A stretch of 64,000 bases of DNA from Asterias amurensis (GCF_032118995.1 NC_092650.1:930001-994000); one strand, 5' to 3'. Positions 11,438-23,184 are shown, counted from the stretch's first letter. Program-made: numbers and translations. Notes: generated by a model from the letters alone, not told the origin.

Positions 11438-14400
11438 ATGAAGACGTCAATTTGCTGGTGTTGCGTCTTGTTTCTGATTAGCATTTTTGTTGGAAATGTA
11501 CAGGCAGGTCCGTAAAATTTAATATTATTTTAAGTCACCAGATACCAATGCCTATAGTTTGAACAGATATTAAAACTGGCTGAATTGTTAATAATTTCAA
11601 TAAAAAAATAGTAATGAAACATTTCTATAAAGTACTACCTGTCAGTTTCCTCTTTGCAATTACTTGACCACAGAGCTACCCAATACTTGTATACCATTGT
11701 GATTTTTGGGATCTTTTGAAAGTTCTTTGGATTGCAGAATGTGAGTTTAAATTTGTATCTCATCTGTCATGTTGGTATACTACACTAGCCTTGTGTCGTC
11801 GGTCCCGACACTAATAAAACATAATAACTGATGTACAAATATTGTTTGTTTGTTTGTTTGTTTATTTGTTTGTGTAGATGATCTTCCCGTCAAGGGAACT
11901 CGGCAAACTCCCACAAGGGGATATAAACACCGAGCTGGCAACAGCTAATCTCTCTCAAACAAACACTGGTTTAAAGTCTATGATTATGAATTGCACAAAT
12001 CAAGAAATTGTATCCAGTTACTATACACGACAATACTTATTCCAGTTTGGGGATTCGAACCAACAACCTCGTGATTGCAAGGCCTGCAGTTCAACCACTG
12101 AACCACGATGAGATGTTGGAATGGGAAGTCTGGCTAGAATCATGTAGGTTAGCAAATTTTAATTGATTAATTTTGGTTGTGAAGCCAAGGGATCTTAGCA
12201 TAACAAACTAATCACTAGCCAAGAACCCAATGTATTACATTATCACAACATTATAATGACTTGTTCACAAGTCTACTGTACACTGAGATGAAATATAATC
12301 TTAAGCTAAAACATTTGTATCATTAACTTCTGGTGCCTTTGCAGAAACTTGTTCACTAGCCTCCTATTACAGCAGTCACATGGTATTACAACAACAGCCG
12401 CAGAATGCAATTCTGTGGGGTTATACTGATGATCAGGTTGCAGTGCAAGTCAGAGTTCAAGACAAGATGTACAAAGCTCAAACTGGGTTCAGTAAGTGAT
12501 GCTCTTCTGCAATCTTATTAATACTAAAATAAAAACAAGCATTAGAGTGCTCGTACACAGGGTATCACAGCGCTTTACAAGAAACAGTGGAATAAGCAAA
12601 TAAATAAAGGCACTACCGCACTAGTAATGGAAAGACAGTTTGTCCTTAGAAATCAACCATTAAACAAGAAAGTTTGAGATGGTTCTTGAAAAATTCAAGT
12701 GACTCAGCTGAATCTTATTTCAATATCTTCAAGACAAGGCATGACAGAAAGCGAAGTTGTCAATTTGGACAAGTGAGCCCTTTTGCTGTAAAGTTGTTAC
12801 TTGATAGATGTACGAAATGCTGTAATTTTACAAAAATATGTTGGAATGCTGGTCTTGTTTTAGTAATTTACCAGATCTCTACCTTGTGAGAAATTTTCTT
12901 GCTTGAAAGAGTTTCTGCAACACATACCAGACTGTGTGCTAGGATAATTTTCTGTTTTCTCAAAAACATGGGACCCATACTGATGAGGTTTTAAAAGGCT
13001 CCTTTTAAAAAAAATTCTTCTAAACTTGAGGATTGGTATAAAGTTGTACACGTTTTGCGGTCTTCACTGAACCATGAGAAAAGAAATATTTTAATCATGA
13101 GTCACCAATTTGTAAATGTGTTTCCAAAATTTATTTGTTAAAAAGGGCTAATTCTAGGGAGTCTACTTTCCAGAGGACCCAAATACAAACCTCCTCACAG
13201 AGCATTTAGCCTTCGAGAAAGACTCTGCAAGGGTTGAAACGTCAGGCCATTAACCCCTTTATTTTTTGCATTTAACCATATTCCCTTTTGAGTTTTTTTT
13301 CTTCACTTTTTACAAAATGTTGTTTTGGTGGAGCCATTTAGTACAGTACAACTGCAATTTGGAAAGTGTCGAAAAATCAGGCCTTTAACTATTTTTTGTT
13401 GCATTCATACCAAAGGTCATATAGGTCCTTTTGTTTGGTAAGCAGTTTTCAACAGCTAACTCTATTTTTTCAACTTTTATTTTGTGTAGAGCCATTTAGT
13501 ACAACTGCAATTTGGAAAGTGAAGTTGGATCCAATGCCTGCAGGTGGGCCTTACAACATCACCGTCTTCTGTCAAGCGTTTACTGTGGTCAACACAATCT
13601 ACCTAGTGGACGTCATGTTTGGAGATGTGTGGGTTTGCAGCGGACAGAGCAACATGGCATTTACTGTCAAACAGGTATAACTCAGACTTGACGAAGAGAA
13701 CTTGATTAACTTCATATGCACATGTTGTCTCCCGGAGTCTCCTGGCCTCGACTTCACCACCCTTCCTAACTAAGGATTAATCTTTAGGACTTAGGTCAAG
13801 TTCAGTTCCGCATCCGAAGACGCTTTAGGATGCGATGAACCCACCTAAGTTAGGCTCATCCTAACTCGAGATAGGTTTAATCCCAGTGTTTTGTGAAATC
13901 GGCTTCTGGTCTTGATCTATTTAAAAACCATTTCGTTTGGACTATATGATTGGTATGACACATTTGTGATACTTCTTTAGAAGTGAACTTTTGTGTTGTC
14001 ATTTAGCCTGAGAAAAAAATTGCTAGGGTTGAAATGTTTTTTGTAAAATGTAATAACTCTAACTCAAGCAAAGAATGCAAAGAATGTTAAATACTTCGCT
14101 ACATTTTTATTCTTTTTTTCATACAGGCTTTTAATGGTTCCAAAGAGCTGATAGATTCTGTAAATTATCCTAACATCAGAGTGTTGGCAGTGGTTAATGT
14201 AACTTCAGCGACACCGGAATATGATTTCAATGGTGGCTTGCACGGACCATGGTCTAAGCCTAACTCAGGTACAGTGTTTTTTATTTGTGTCATGATATAA
14301 ATTGATACTGCCTGGAGCTTGAGCCTTGTGTTGGATTGTCAAAAATTTATCGCTTTGGATACAATATTTAGTTTTTACTCCTTGTTGGAGACCAGGGGCC

Positions 14401-17400
14401 AATTCCATAAAACTGTTGAGCCTAAAAAAAATGTCTTTTGCACAGCAGCAAAATTTAGTGGGGCACCAGTCACACCAATGTAAACTCAATTCAATTTTGT
14501 CTGGTAATCTAATTCTGTTAAGCAATTACTTTTCTATGCTTTGCAATTTTTGTGCTTACAGCCTTTATGAAATTGCCACAATTTAAAATTATGGGCATAT
14601 GGCCCATAGATTTACATTTGCTGTACAATTAGGTGCAGAACAAGTTAGTGCAGAATTATATGGTAAGTAGCACCATAAAATTGACCTGAGGCCGAAGCAG
14701 AATTTTCTCTTTCACACTCCTTTATTTGGATGTAAGTTCTGGTTGTCATTTTTTCGGAGCCTAGGCCACTTCCCTAGTTCCTATTTTACTCTTCATAGTT
14801 CCTTGGGATGCAAGCTTTGGTTATCGTGACGGATGGATTCAGGCCACATACTCTTTGAATTAAAAATATATATTTAGTCAGACACTTACAAAATTGTCTT
14901 ACCTTAAATCCACTTTAATGACCTTTTGCAGACAGTCTTGGCGGCAAGGCTCCTACATTTACCTACTTCTCCGCCTTATGTTGGTTCTTTGGACGTGATT
15001 TATACGACAGCCTGCAATATCCAATCGGTCTAATCTCAAGTAACTGGGGAAGCACCCCAATTGAAGTTTGGTCCGCACCTAATGTTCTTCAGCAATGCAA
15101 TGCTACAGAGAGGTAAAGAAAGGAAACAAATTTTAGAAGAACAATTTCCCACAAAGTTGACTGACAATCATTGATGCGTCAATCATGCAGTTCTGATTTG
15201 TAATAAAATTTAGAGTAATAGTGAGGTCATTTTTATATTATCTTGGACTGGTCGACAAGATAAATTTACAACTCGATTAGTCGTGCTTCAACACTTTGAC
15301 ACTTCGCAACTAATTCTTCCCAAGCTGCAATGGGACAGGTGCCGCAAGCGCAATATAGTTCAATTCAAGCTGAAAGTGTTAAAGGATTGTGTCACTGATT
15401 GTGTTTTATAAGTAAATTATGTTGTCATGAATAGTCGTGAGCGACACAATAATCGTCACCATTTTCACGAAGGGACAATTTGTCCCCTGCAGCCCAAAAT
15501 GTATGTTTGGAGAAAATCGCGTTTGAAGTTAAGCTAATTTTGAAATCACTGGTTCGTAGACTTTTCGATGTTAAATCTTTGAAATTTTTACATATCAGGA
15601 AAGTAGAGATCCTAAATCATACAAATCTGTTTCCAATTTTGTTTATAATGGTTTAATTAATGAGTTATTATTCAATTAACAAAAGTGCCTCTTCGTGAAA
15701 ACTGTACAAAATGTGGTCTGTGTGCAGCGAGTCGTGTTGCTGTTCGTGAAAACGCAAAAGCCGGATCTCCTACTTTTTTGCTGTGCAAGGGGACATTTCC
15801 ACGCGTTAGAGCAATACACAAAGTGCTTGTTCGTGAAAACGAAAAAACAAGTTGTGGCCATTTGTGCCCGTTTGGGGCGCGCGCGCGTAAAACAATGTAG
15901 GTCACAGGTATAAACCGGAGCACTCGTTTTTGGCGCTGTGCCAGCCGTGTCTTTAACGCACAGAAAGGAAACTGTCTGTTCGTGAAAACGCAAATCAAGG
16001 ATCTTGAGGTTATTGTCCTTCACCATCTTAGCATATCTAAGAAACTAGACGACTTTTAGGTCTATAAATTAGAGAATTGTTAGATACCGTTAAACTAATT
16101 CGAAACCACCAAAAAAAAATCAAAATGAGTTTTTATTGATTTTTTACAATATTGTCCCTTCGTGAAAACGGTGACGAATTGACTCACCAAACAGGTAGTC
16201 AAGACTAATTTTTTATTTGTCGTGTTGTTGTAGTCAGGTAGTTGAAAACAGTGGTAGTTGCAACTCGACTTTGCAATCATTAGTCACAACTTCAACAAAG
16301 TCACTAGTGGCACTAACCGCCCAAGCCTATAATACTATCGGATTTATATTTTTATTTTCAGCATTGAAGGCCTACTTGAGATAGACGAGGAGCTAGAAAG
16401 CTTGCTAGGTCGAGATCCAAAAATACCAACATGTCTATGGAACTCCATGATTCATCCAATGTTAAACTTCACAATTAAAGGTGTAATCTGGTATCAAGGT
16501 AGATAATGAAAACCTTCGGGAGTACTTCTTTATTATTCTTAAAGGCACTGGGCTCGTTTGGTAACCAATCTTTTCTCAAAATTTTGCTCTTAAAAATCTG
16601 ATCTGTGTGACTAAATTCCTCCAATGTGGAATATAGCCAGATCTGTGGGAAGTTTTGTGTATAATTGTCATCATTATTTTCAATTGATCTATTAAATCAA
16701 TGCTATACCCACTGCTAAAACGTAGGATTCGAACCGCCTCTTGGCAATCTTGGTGGTCTAGTTGGTAAGCAACAGTCGTGGGTTTGAATCCCACCCGAGT
16801 GATTTTGTTTTCACAGAACTCAGGTAAAGTACTGAGTATACAGTGCTGATGACACTCACAGAACTCAGATAAAGTACTGAGTATACAGTGCTGTTGACAC
16901 ACATCGGTGTATATGGGTAAAACCACAATTAATGTCATTGTTATTATTTTAAAAAATGATTCAAAATGTTAAGTGATTTGTTTTTACAGGTGAAGCAAAC
17001 ACCGATGACCCTGCTCCCTATAAGTGTTTATTCCATGCTATGATTGAAGATTGGCGCTTGAAGTGGAATGAAGGCACTGGTGGGAGTACAGATCTACAGT
17101 TCCCTTTTGGATTCATGCAGGTTGGTCTTCTCAACTTTTTGCACATTTGTAGCGCAGCAGGCGTTGCATACGGTTGTATTGTCATCAGTCCTCTGTGCGC
17201 ACCGTCTGTGACTGGTGCATTGTGGGTTTGCTGTAGTGGGGGTTTACAAGATGGCTCCTGTGAGCTGACAGCAAGTGTTTAATAAATAATCTGTAATCAT
17301 CATATATTTATTGTCTAACCTTGTGATTCTATAATTCCCGTCTGCAAATCCAGTAAATTATTTATACCATCGGTTCATTTAGTTGGTAAGTTGTTTGAAA

Positions 17401-19986
17401 CAGCTAATCCAGTAATGGTGTTCCTGTTATATAGACTGGAACCATACTGATATAACCCAAATTAGGAAATCATGTTACACTGTCCTATCCCTGAGCCTAG
17501 CTGAAGGAGTTCCAGAGATCCTCTTATTCCTAACAGTATATATCCCAAGTAATAAATCACAACAGCAATGTACTAAATGAAAAGTAACATCACCACCACT
17601 GCCATTCCAACTTTCTCCTGAGGACGAGCAGAGTAACTGTTTGAAACATCCAGACCAAACTGGCTCTTTCAGAGCAAACACTCCCTCAAAGGAGAATTAC
17701 TACATCGTTTTACTTGCAACTTTACTATTATTTATAGTTTATGCTTATCCTTCACACCATGTACTTAAGCTTCAAACAATCACTTAATGTACTTTTTGCA
17801 CTGGTGGTTTTTTTATGAAACAATAACGTCATCTGTTACTTTGTGTATACAGAAACTATAACCTTGTTTTATATATTTTCCTTCGCACCTGTAGCTTAGC
17901 ACTTCAAACTATCCTTACCCAGAAACAGTTGGTCCATACCCTACCCTAAGATGGCATCAGACGTACGACTACGGTTATGTTCCTAATCCTGTCATGAAAA
18001 ACGTCTTCATGGCGGTCGGTATTGACCTTGTAGATGAGACCTCGCCGTATGGACCGTAAGTGTCATCCTTTTAAAATTCCAACTACATGTACATTCTGTT
18101 AGTTTTGTGCCAAACTCTGGTTGTTTTTACACAAGAACAGTTGATTTACCCTCTTACTTGTGGTACCATTTTTAGAGAGTTGAGCGCAATCACTAAAGAC
18201 ACTGGACAATGTTGGTAATTGTCAAAGACCAGTCTTCTCACTTGGTGTATCTCAACATGCATAAACCTGTGAAAACTTGAGCTCAATTGGTCGTCGAAGT
18301 TGCAAGATAATAATGAAAGAAAAAACGAAGTTGTGTGCTTTCAGATGCTTCATTTCGAGACCTCGAAATCTGAAAAGGGATTCGTGGAAAACTACTTCTT
18401 TCTCAAAAACTATGTTGCTTTAGAGGGAGCCGTTTCTCACAATGTTTTAAACTATCAACAGCTCCCCGTTACTCAATACCAAGTAAGTTTTAATGCTAAC
18501 AATTATTTTGAGTAATTACCAATAGTGTCCACTGCCTTTAAAATTGACATGTTGTGTGTGGTGGAACAACTGTACACAAAACTGTGCTCCAGTTCAGACA
18601 AATCTGCATTACCCATTCCTATAGAAGCAAACACCGAAGCGGGTGACCGCGCCTTTTCTGTCACATTCCCCCTGCAGGGTATGAAACAGTCTTCCCCAAA
18701 ACATCAGACAATCATCTACAATACATCACTCAAATGTCACCTGTTTACAAGAGTTTACTGTGCACCGATTGTTAGAATAAAGCGCCATATAAATTGATTG
18801 ATTGATTGATGTTCCTTTTTCTAGGATTCACCCACGAGATAAGCAGGAAATGGGCACCAGACTGTCCTTAGCTGGTCGGGCAGTCGTCTACGGTCAGAAT
18901 ATTACCTTCTCTGGACCCTTCCCTTCTGAATTCACAGTCGATACTGAAACATTGACAGTTCTTATAAAGTATGACAACGGAAATGCAAACATCAGGATTG
19001 TCGGAAAGATTGGTTTTGAGGTGAGTTTTGGCACCCTCTTTTGGAACCACTGGAAATGTGATGTATACTTTTAAGTGTCTTTAAAAAGACACTGGACACT
19101 ATTGGTAATTGTCAAAGACCAGTCTTCTCACCGTGTGTATCTTAACGTGCACAAAATAACAAATCTGTGAAGATTTGAGCTCAATTGGTCGTCTAGGTTG
19201 CGACATAACAATTGAAGAAAAAACACCCTTCTAACTCAAAGTTGTGTGCTTTCAGATGCTTGATTTCGGGACCTCAAAATCTAATTCTGAGGTCTCTAAA
19301 ATCAAATTGAAATATTTTAGTGGAAAATTACTTCTTTCTCGAAAACCATGTTACTTCAGAGGGGGCCGTTTCTCACAATGTTTTTATCATTGCTTGTTCC
19401 AAGTAAGTTTTTATGCTAACAATTATTTTGGTAATTACCATTATCCACTGCCTTTAAGTGTTCCTCATAATTTCAAAATGGGGTTAGTCTCTATTGCAAA
19501 TTATTCTAATGTTTGATTTTGGGAGAAAGACACTTATCATTAATTTTGCCTATTATTACTCTGACAGATTTGTCAATAAATCAAAAGGCAAGAGAGCTTA
19601 AATCTGTTTCCAAATTTTTTAGTATTTTGCTCTTGTCTTTTTAGATTTGCTGTTCGGGTAACGCAGTTTGTCAATCTAATGATGATACGTCATGGGTACC
19701 AGCCGAGGTAATCAGTCAGCCGACCCCCTCATCTCTGATCGTGTCGTATTATTGCTATGAGAATCCAGCAGTGTCTATCAGGTATCTTTGGAGGGATATG
19801 CCGTGTACATTTAAAGGATGTCCAGTGTATAGTGTGGAGAATAATTTGCCTGGTGCTCCTTTTATTGCAACTTTGCAAATGATCGGAGGGGGCAGCTTCA
19901 CATATACATTGACCTTTCCAAAGATTTTGATCGGGCTTGCCATAACCTTCTTCTTTATTTCTTTAGTAGAAGGGAACAATGAGTAG
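11438..19986 (+). CDS. SIAE: Sialate O-acetylesterase, copy 2 (complete, ten exons)
   Basis: Coding exons are 11438-11507, 12345-12491, 13490-13674, 14127-14268, 14932-15112, 16362-16498, 16990-17120, 17895-18055, 18825-19020 and 19645-19986 (TAG). The phases join without a break to 563 residues. An N-terminal signal peptide (about residues 1-23, ending FVGNVQA) sends it into the secretory path. SGNH-esterase signatures follow in order: HMVLQ near 40, the nucleophile block DVWVCSGQSNM with Ser126, ISSNWGSTPIEVW, KGVIWYQGEAN, LRWHQT and IHPRDK (His387). This is the order of human SIAE (523 residues; catalytic Ser127). After PFIATL it extends about 35 residues and ends with a hydrophobic run, ILIGLAITFFFISLV, plus a short acidic tail, suggesting a membrane anchor absent from copy 1. 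Introns carry several young mobile elements. Confidence 0.95.
11842..12118 (-). mobile_element. tRNA-derived SINE in intron 1 of SIAE copy 2
   Basis: Read on the minus strand, a tRNA-like head (TGGTTCAGTGGTTGAACTGC ... GGTTCGAATCCCC) is followed by a unique body and a (CAAA)n tail. The tail appears on the plus strand as GTTTGTTTGTTTGTTTG at 11844. Boxes A and B are recognisable, but the cloverleaf stems pair poorly, so it is not a functional tRNA gene. Confidence 0.75.
13205..13275. repeat. Dispersed CCTTCGAGAAAGACTCTGC repeat
   Basis: GCCTTCGAGAAAGACTCTGC followed by GGTTGAAACGTCAGGCCATTAA recurs at 56025-56085 with few changes; a shorter piece lies near 5265. I do not know the family. Confidence 0.6.
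13330..13368 (+). repeat. Partial intronic copy of the start of SIAE exon 3
   Basis: GAGCCATTTAGTACAGTACAA plus CTGCAATTTGGAAAGTG repeats the first ~35 bases of exon 3 (13489-13522), with a 5-base GTACA insertion. It lies 160 bases upstream, with no proper CAG/TAG acceptor in front. It is a decayed local duplication rather than an alternative exon. Confidence 0.8.
13752..13908. mobile_element. Palindromic GGATTTCACAAAGAG element, diverged
   Basis: TCCTAACTAAGGATTAATC and CACCTAAGTTAGGC / CATCCTAACTCGAGATAGG are mirrored, and the unit ends TTTTGTGAAATCGGC. It is the same family as 4381-4512, in intron 3 of SIAE copy 2. Confidence 0.6.
14394..14580. mobile_element. GGGCCCAATTTCATAGAGCTGC element in intron 4 of SIAE copy 2
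   Basis: Starts GGGGCCAATTCCATAAAACTG and ends TGCTTACAGCCTTTATGAAATTG, with CCAGTCACACCAATGT in the middle. The ends are imperfect inverted repeats. Compare 41338-41586. Confidence 0.6.
15452..16179. mobile_element. Non-autonomous DNA transposon with 30-bp inverted ends
   Basis: The left end ATCGTCACCATTTTCACGAA and GGGACAATTT are mirrored at the right by ATTGTCCC then TTCGTGAAAACGGTGACGAA. The same word TTCGTGAAAACG recurs internally at about 15691, 15745, 15829 and 15979, always on the plus strand. About 730 bp in intron 5 of SIAE copy 2. Short ORFs run through it, but none resembles a transposase. Confidence 0.75.
16725..16935 (+). mobile_element. tRNA-derived SINE upstream of SIAE exon 7
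   Basis: Box-A-like GGTGGTCTAGTTGGTAAGC and box-B GGGTTTGAATCCCACC are followed by a body CACAGAACTCAGGTAAAGTA / CTGAGTATACAGTGCTG. That body is duplicated in tandem inside this copy (about 16814-16858 and 16857-16902), and the copy ends CACATCGGTGTATATGGGTAAAA. Copy 1 of SIAE lacks it at the same place (TATAATTGTCTTTGTTATT), giving an empty site. Related pieces lie at 31955-32060, 62885-62945 and 63595-63735. Confidence 0.8.
18194..18541. mobile_element. TTAAAGGCACTGGACAC element in intron 8 of SIAE copy 2
   Basis: Starts TAAAGACACTGGACAATGTT and ends ATTACCAATAGTGTCCACTG CCTTTAA. The sister intron in copy 1 (about 1330-1366) reads AACCATTAAAATGAACATTT with no element. That is an approximate empty site holding a single TTAA. 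Confidence 0.85.
18553..18815 (+). mobile_element. 3' end of a CR1/L2-like LINE, orthologous to 1367-1670
   Basis: Same remnant as in SIAE copy 1: GTGGAACAACTGTACACAAA, CGCCTTTTCTGT, ACATCAGACAATC and a (TTGA)n tail before the exon at 18825. Coding frames are broken. It dates the insertion before the duplication. Confidence 0.7.
19081..19457. mobile_element. TTAAAGGCACTGGACAC element in intron 9 of SIAE copy 2
   Basis: Starts TTAAAAAGACACTGGACACT and ends AATTACCATTATCCACTGCC TTTAA. Internal GAGGTCTC/GAGACCTC-type words fold back. The corresponding place in copy 1 has no full element. Confidence 0.85.
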
Positions 19987-20650
19987 CTGTTGATGGGGAA
20001 TGCTCTAACTGGTATCCAATTTATTCAGGTGTACCTCAAGGTTCCGTACTCGGTCCGATCATATTTCCATTGTTCATGAAATTTTACAGTGCAATTTTTT
20101 GTTATGGGGAGTATTTGGGATAATTTCATAGCGCTGCTTAGCGGCAATCAAATTGTTGTGCTTACTTAATATAGTAAGCACAAAACGGTCATCACGGAGT
20201 TCTATGATATTGGGCCTTGACGTTTACACTTGAACAATTTTACATGAGTGCCAATGACTAAACAACATTGACAAAGTAAATTATTTAAATGATTTATTTT
20301 TTATCATTTATCCGCCTGTATCATTCCATCTCCTGCTGTTTTGATTGTAGCTGGGGTAACCTGAAATACATGACCTGAAATGTAATGTAAGCTCAAGAAT
20401 CATTTTGATGTCTTGGCTTCTTTTTTAAAGTCTCTCCTTAATGTCTTTCTGTGTTCCTTTTTCTGCGTGTTGGGCCTTTCATTGTTGTTGTATTTTTCTG
20501 CCCTTTCTTGCCTTAATATTTTCCTGGATTTCTGGGATTTGGGAGACATACGCCATTTGGCAACAATTATTATATTATGTTCCCAGTTTTAAATTCTGAT
20601 TGTTCCAGTTTAAGAGTTTCTTGAAGCTGTTGGTCCATTAAGCCAATTGC
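19987..20650. other. 3' flank of SIAE copy 2
   Basis: No gene is seen. 20080-20225 matches the flank of copy 1 near 3415-3760 and carries TTTCATAGCGCTGCTTAGC and GAGTTCTATGATATTGGGCC, words of the GGGCCCAATTTCATAGAGC element. Confidence 0.45.
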
Positions 20651-20654
20651 GTCT

Positions 20655-20985
20655 TAGATTTGAATCTTGTCTTGTACAATGACGTGCTTGATCTCAAGTT
20701 ACCATATAAATTTGAACTCATTAGACGATAGAGACAGTTGCTATACGTCACATGATTCTGGGCAAGCTTTTGCATAGTTACATAAGACACCCATGCACAA
20801 CTTTAAAATGAATGTATGTCACATTGGTACCAGGGTCTGCTCATCTGGAGGTTGCTATACAAAAGCTTGCCCCGAACCGGTTGACATAGCAACTGACTGT
20901 CCTCATAGTCTGAGGAATTCAAATGTAAGCAGTAACTTGCGATCAAGCAATTATTCATCCAGACATTAATTCAAATCTAACTCAC
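20655..20985. mobile_element. Foldback element
   Basis: CAGTTGCTATACGTCACATG ... GGGCAAGCTTTTGCATAG is mirrored by CTATACAAAAGCTTGCCCC ... GACATAGCAACTG. Outer arms GTCTTAGATTTGAATCTTG and ATTAATTCAAATCTAAC also pair. No ORF. Imperfect arms suggest an old insertion. Confidence 0.65.
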
Positions 20986-21229
20986 AATGGGTTGTTAGTT
21001 ACTGGCTGTAATCTTGGTTAGATTCCAATGGGAGTGGGGTTAAAGCGAAAGAATTCTTTGAAATCATTTGGGTAAATAATCATCTTACGTAGATGGAGGA
21101 GGAACACTTCAGCTTTGTATTGATAATATAATATTTACAATTAAGAGAGTAATAATAATAACGATATACTTAATGATTACAAAAGGGTTTTCTAACTTTG
21201 TGTGACCAGTTTAGATACGTAAGTGACTT

Positions 21230-22700
21230 AAATGTGCAGTACTAACATGTTGAAACATGGTGTTAATTGATGGTGTGTTTTAAAATTTGAATTCTTTTAG
21301 AATGTTATTCTAAAGCTTTAATAATTATCTTGCCATTGTTAAATTGAGCAATGAATTGGTGTGGAAGTGACTTATATTTGCAGTACTGAGATGTTGTATT
21401 TTAAAAATTTAATTTTTTGGCATGTTAGTCTTCTGCTTTAAATCGTATTGCCATTTTTAAATTGAGCAATGAATTGGTGCGGAAGTGACTTATAATTTGC
21501 AGTACTAAAATGTTGAAACATAGTGTTAATTTTTTTTTAATTTGAATTTTTTGTGGACGTTAGTTTTTAGTGTAGAATTTCCCTGGGGAATAGCCCATGT
21601 CATTTAATGAATTACATTTTATACGATGAAATAGTAAACAGTACTTATAAAGTGCAAAATGCCATTCAAGCCAAAGTTAAAGTCAAAAGTTTAGAATTTA
21701 CAATTCAATGACAAATTATGTAATTGAGTGCTTGTGAGTAGAGTTACTGTGTATTTGTTTTTGAATTTAAATAGAAGTATTAATCAATTTTAACAACTAT
21801 TGAGAGTAAGTTGGCAAGTCTACCTCAACTTAATGTTGTCTTTTTATGTTTTTGTTTAACCTCAGGAGTATCAGGGGCACTTAGATTTTGGACAACATAT
21901 TGTAAATTATTTTGAAAATAATAATTTTTATTTCTTAAAAATACATCCGGGGCACTGCTGGTGGTTAAACCTGCCTTTGTGTTTCAATGAAGTATTTTGA
22001 AATCATATGGGTGTAAGCAAAACAAATGATAAAATTGTGACATTAATATAAATATTGCATCAGTCTTGCTTGTGACAAAACAATTTTGATTTATCACAAT
22101 AATTTTTATACACAAATGCAGGACAACACTTGGTTATGGGTAAATCTTTGTTGCTGTTGTTTAAATTAAAAGTGGTTGATTTTGACAGATACAAATCATT
22201 AGGCCTTCATTAAATTATTTGAAAATATAATTTTTTTATTTATGTTTACAAGCTTGTAATCTGTATAAATGTGATGTGATAATTGAAAATAAAATAATAT
22301 CTTGAAGTAAAATATGCCAGGCCTGAAGGACGTATCGCTTACCATTATTATTAAAAAAATTATTAATTGCTTACTGCCAATGAAAATGTTTGGTGGGTGC
22401 ATCACCAATAAAATTGCAAAAATTCATGCACGGAAATGATTATCATAATGTTTAGGCCCTAATGTACTATATGAAAACGTTTTTGTTGTAATGTAGCCCT
22501 GTTAGACCAACTTGGGTTAGGGGTAATGAAACCAATAGATTGTGTAAACATGACAAGTATAACCACAACCTGGGGTTCTGTGATTCCAATTTTGAGGGAT
22601 ACTTGATAAATTTACACTTTAAAGTTTGCTCATTGGCTTGTGAACTGCAGAAGTGCTTCGCGAAAACTGGAAACACGTCAATTTGGGGAGATAAATGCTT
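21230..22700. repeat. Segmental-duplication block matching 5090-6080
   Basis: Same ordered words as behind SIAE copy 1. In addition, a short unit (ATTGAGCAATGAATTGGTG then AAGTGACTTATA...GCAGTACT) is repeated at about 21340 and 21460. No gene is seen. 22701-23180 holds no recognisable feature. Confidence 0.6.
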
Positions 22701-23184
22701 TCCGGATTTTTTCTGGCTAATAAGACAAAATTTCAAAAGGCATTGTAAAAATAAATTAAAAAAAAACAATCTGAATTTTAGTCGTACGAAAACATATTTG
22801 CCTGGTTGTCTCAAGAGGCTGAGAGACAAAAATATCTGTTTTTTTTAGTATCCTTTTTTGTGCACTGGTTGCTATTGAGTTTCTTTAGTGGTGAACTTGT
22901 TTGGCGCCCTCTAGTATCTAGATAAAACTTTACAATAACAGTATCAAATGACACTTTATTGCATTCTTTGAAATTCAACTCAAATAGTCCTAGGAAGTTT
23001 ATTACATGATTTAGTTTATCCTGCAGCTCTTTTTCGATAAAAATTACAACAAAACAGTTCAAGGCCCAATTTATGTTGAGCTGCTTTATTCTGCTTAGCA
23101 CAAATACAGCAGGATACCTGAGTCAACTCATAAAAGTTGGAGATTGAGCGAAATGTGGTAGGCCTTAGCATAATTTGAATGTTC

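Noticed and set aside
15672..16026. Overlapping open frames of about 110 codons on both strands
   Set aside because: They arise from the stop-poor, repeated TTCGTGAAAACG transposon. No transposase motif is present in any frame.
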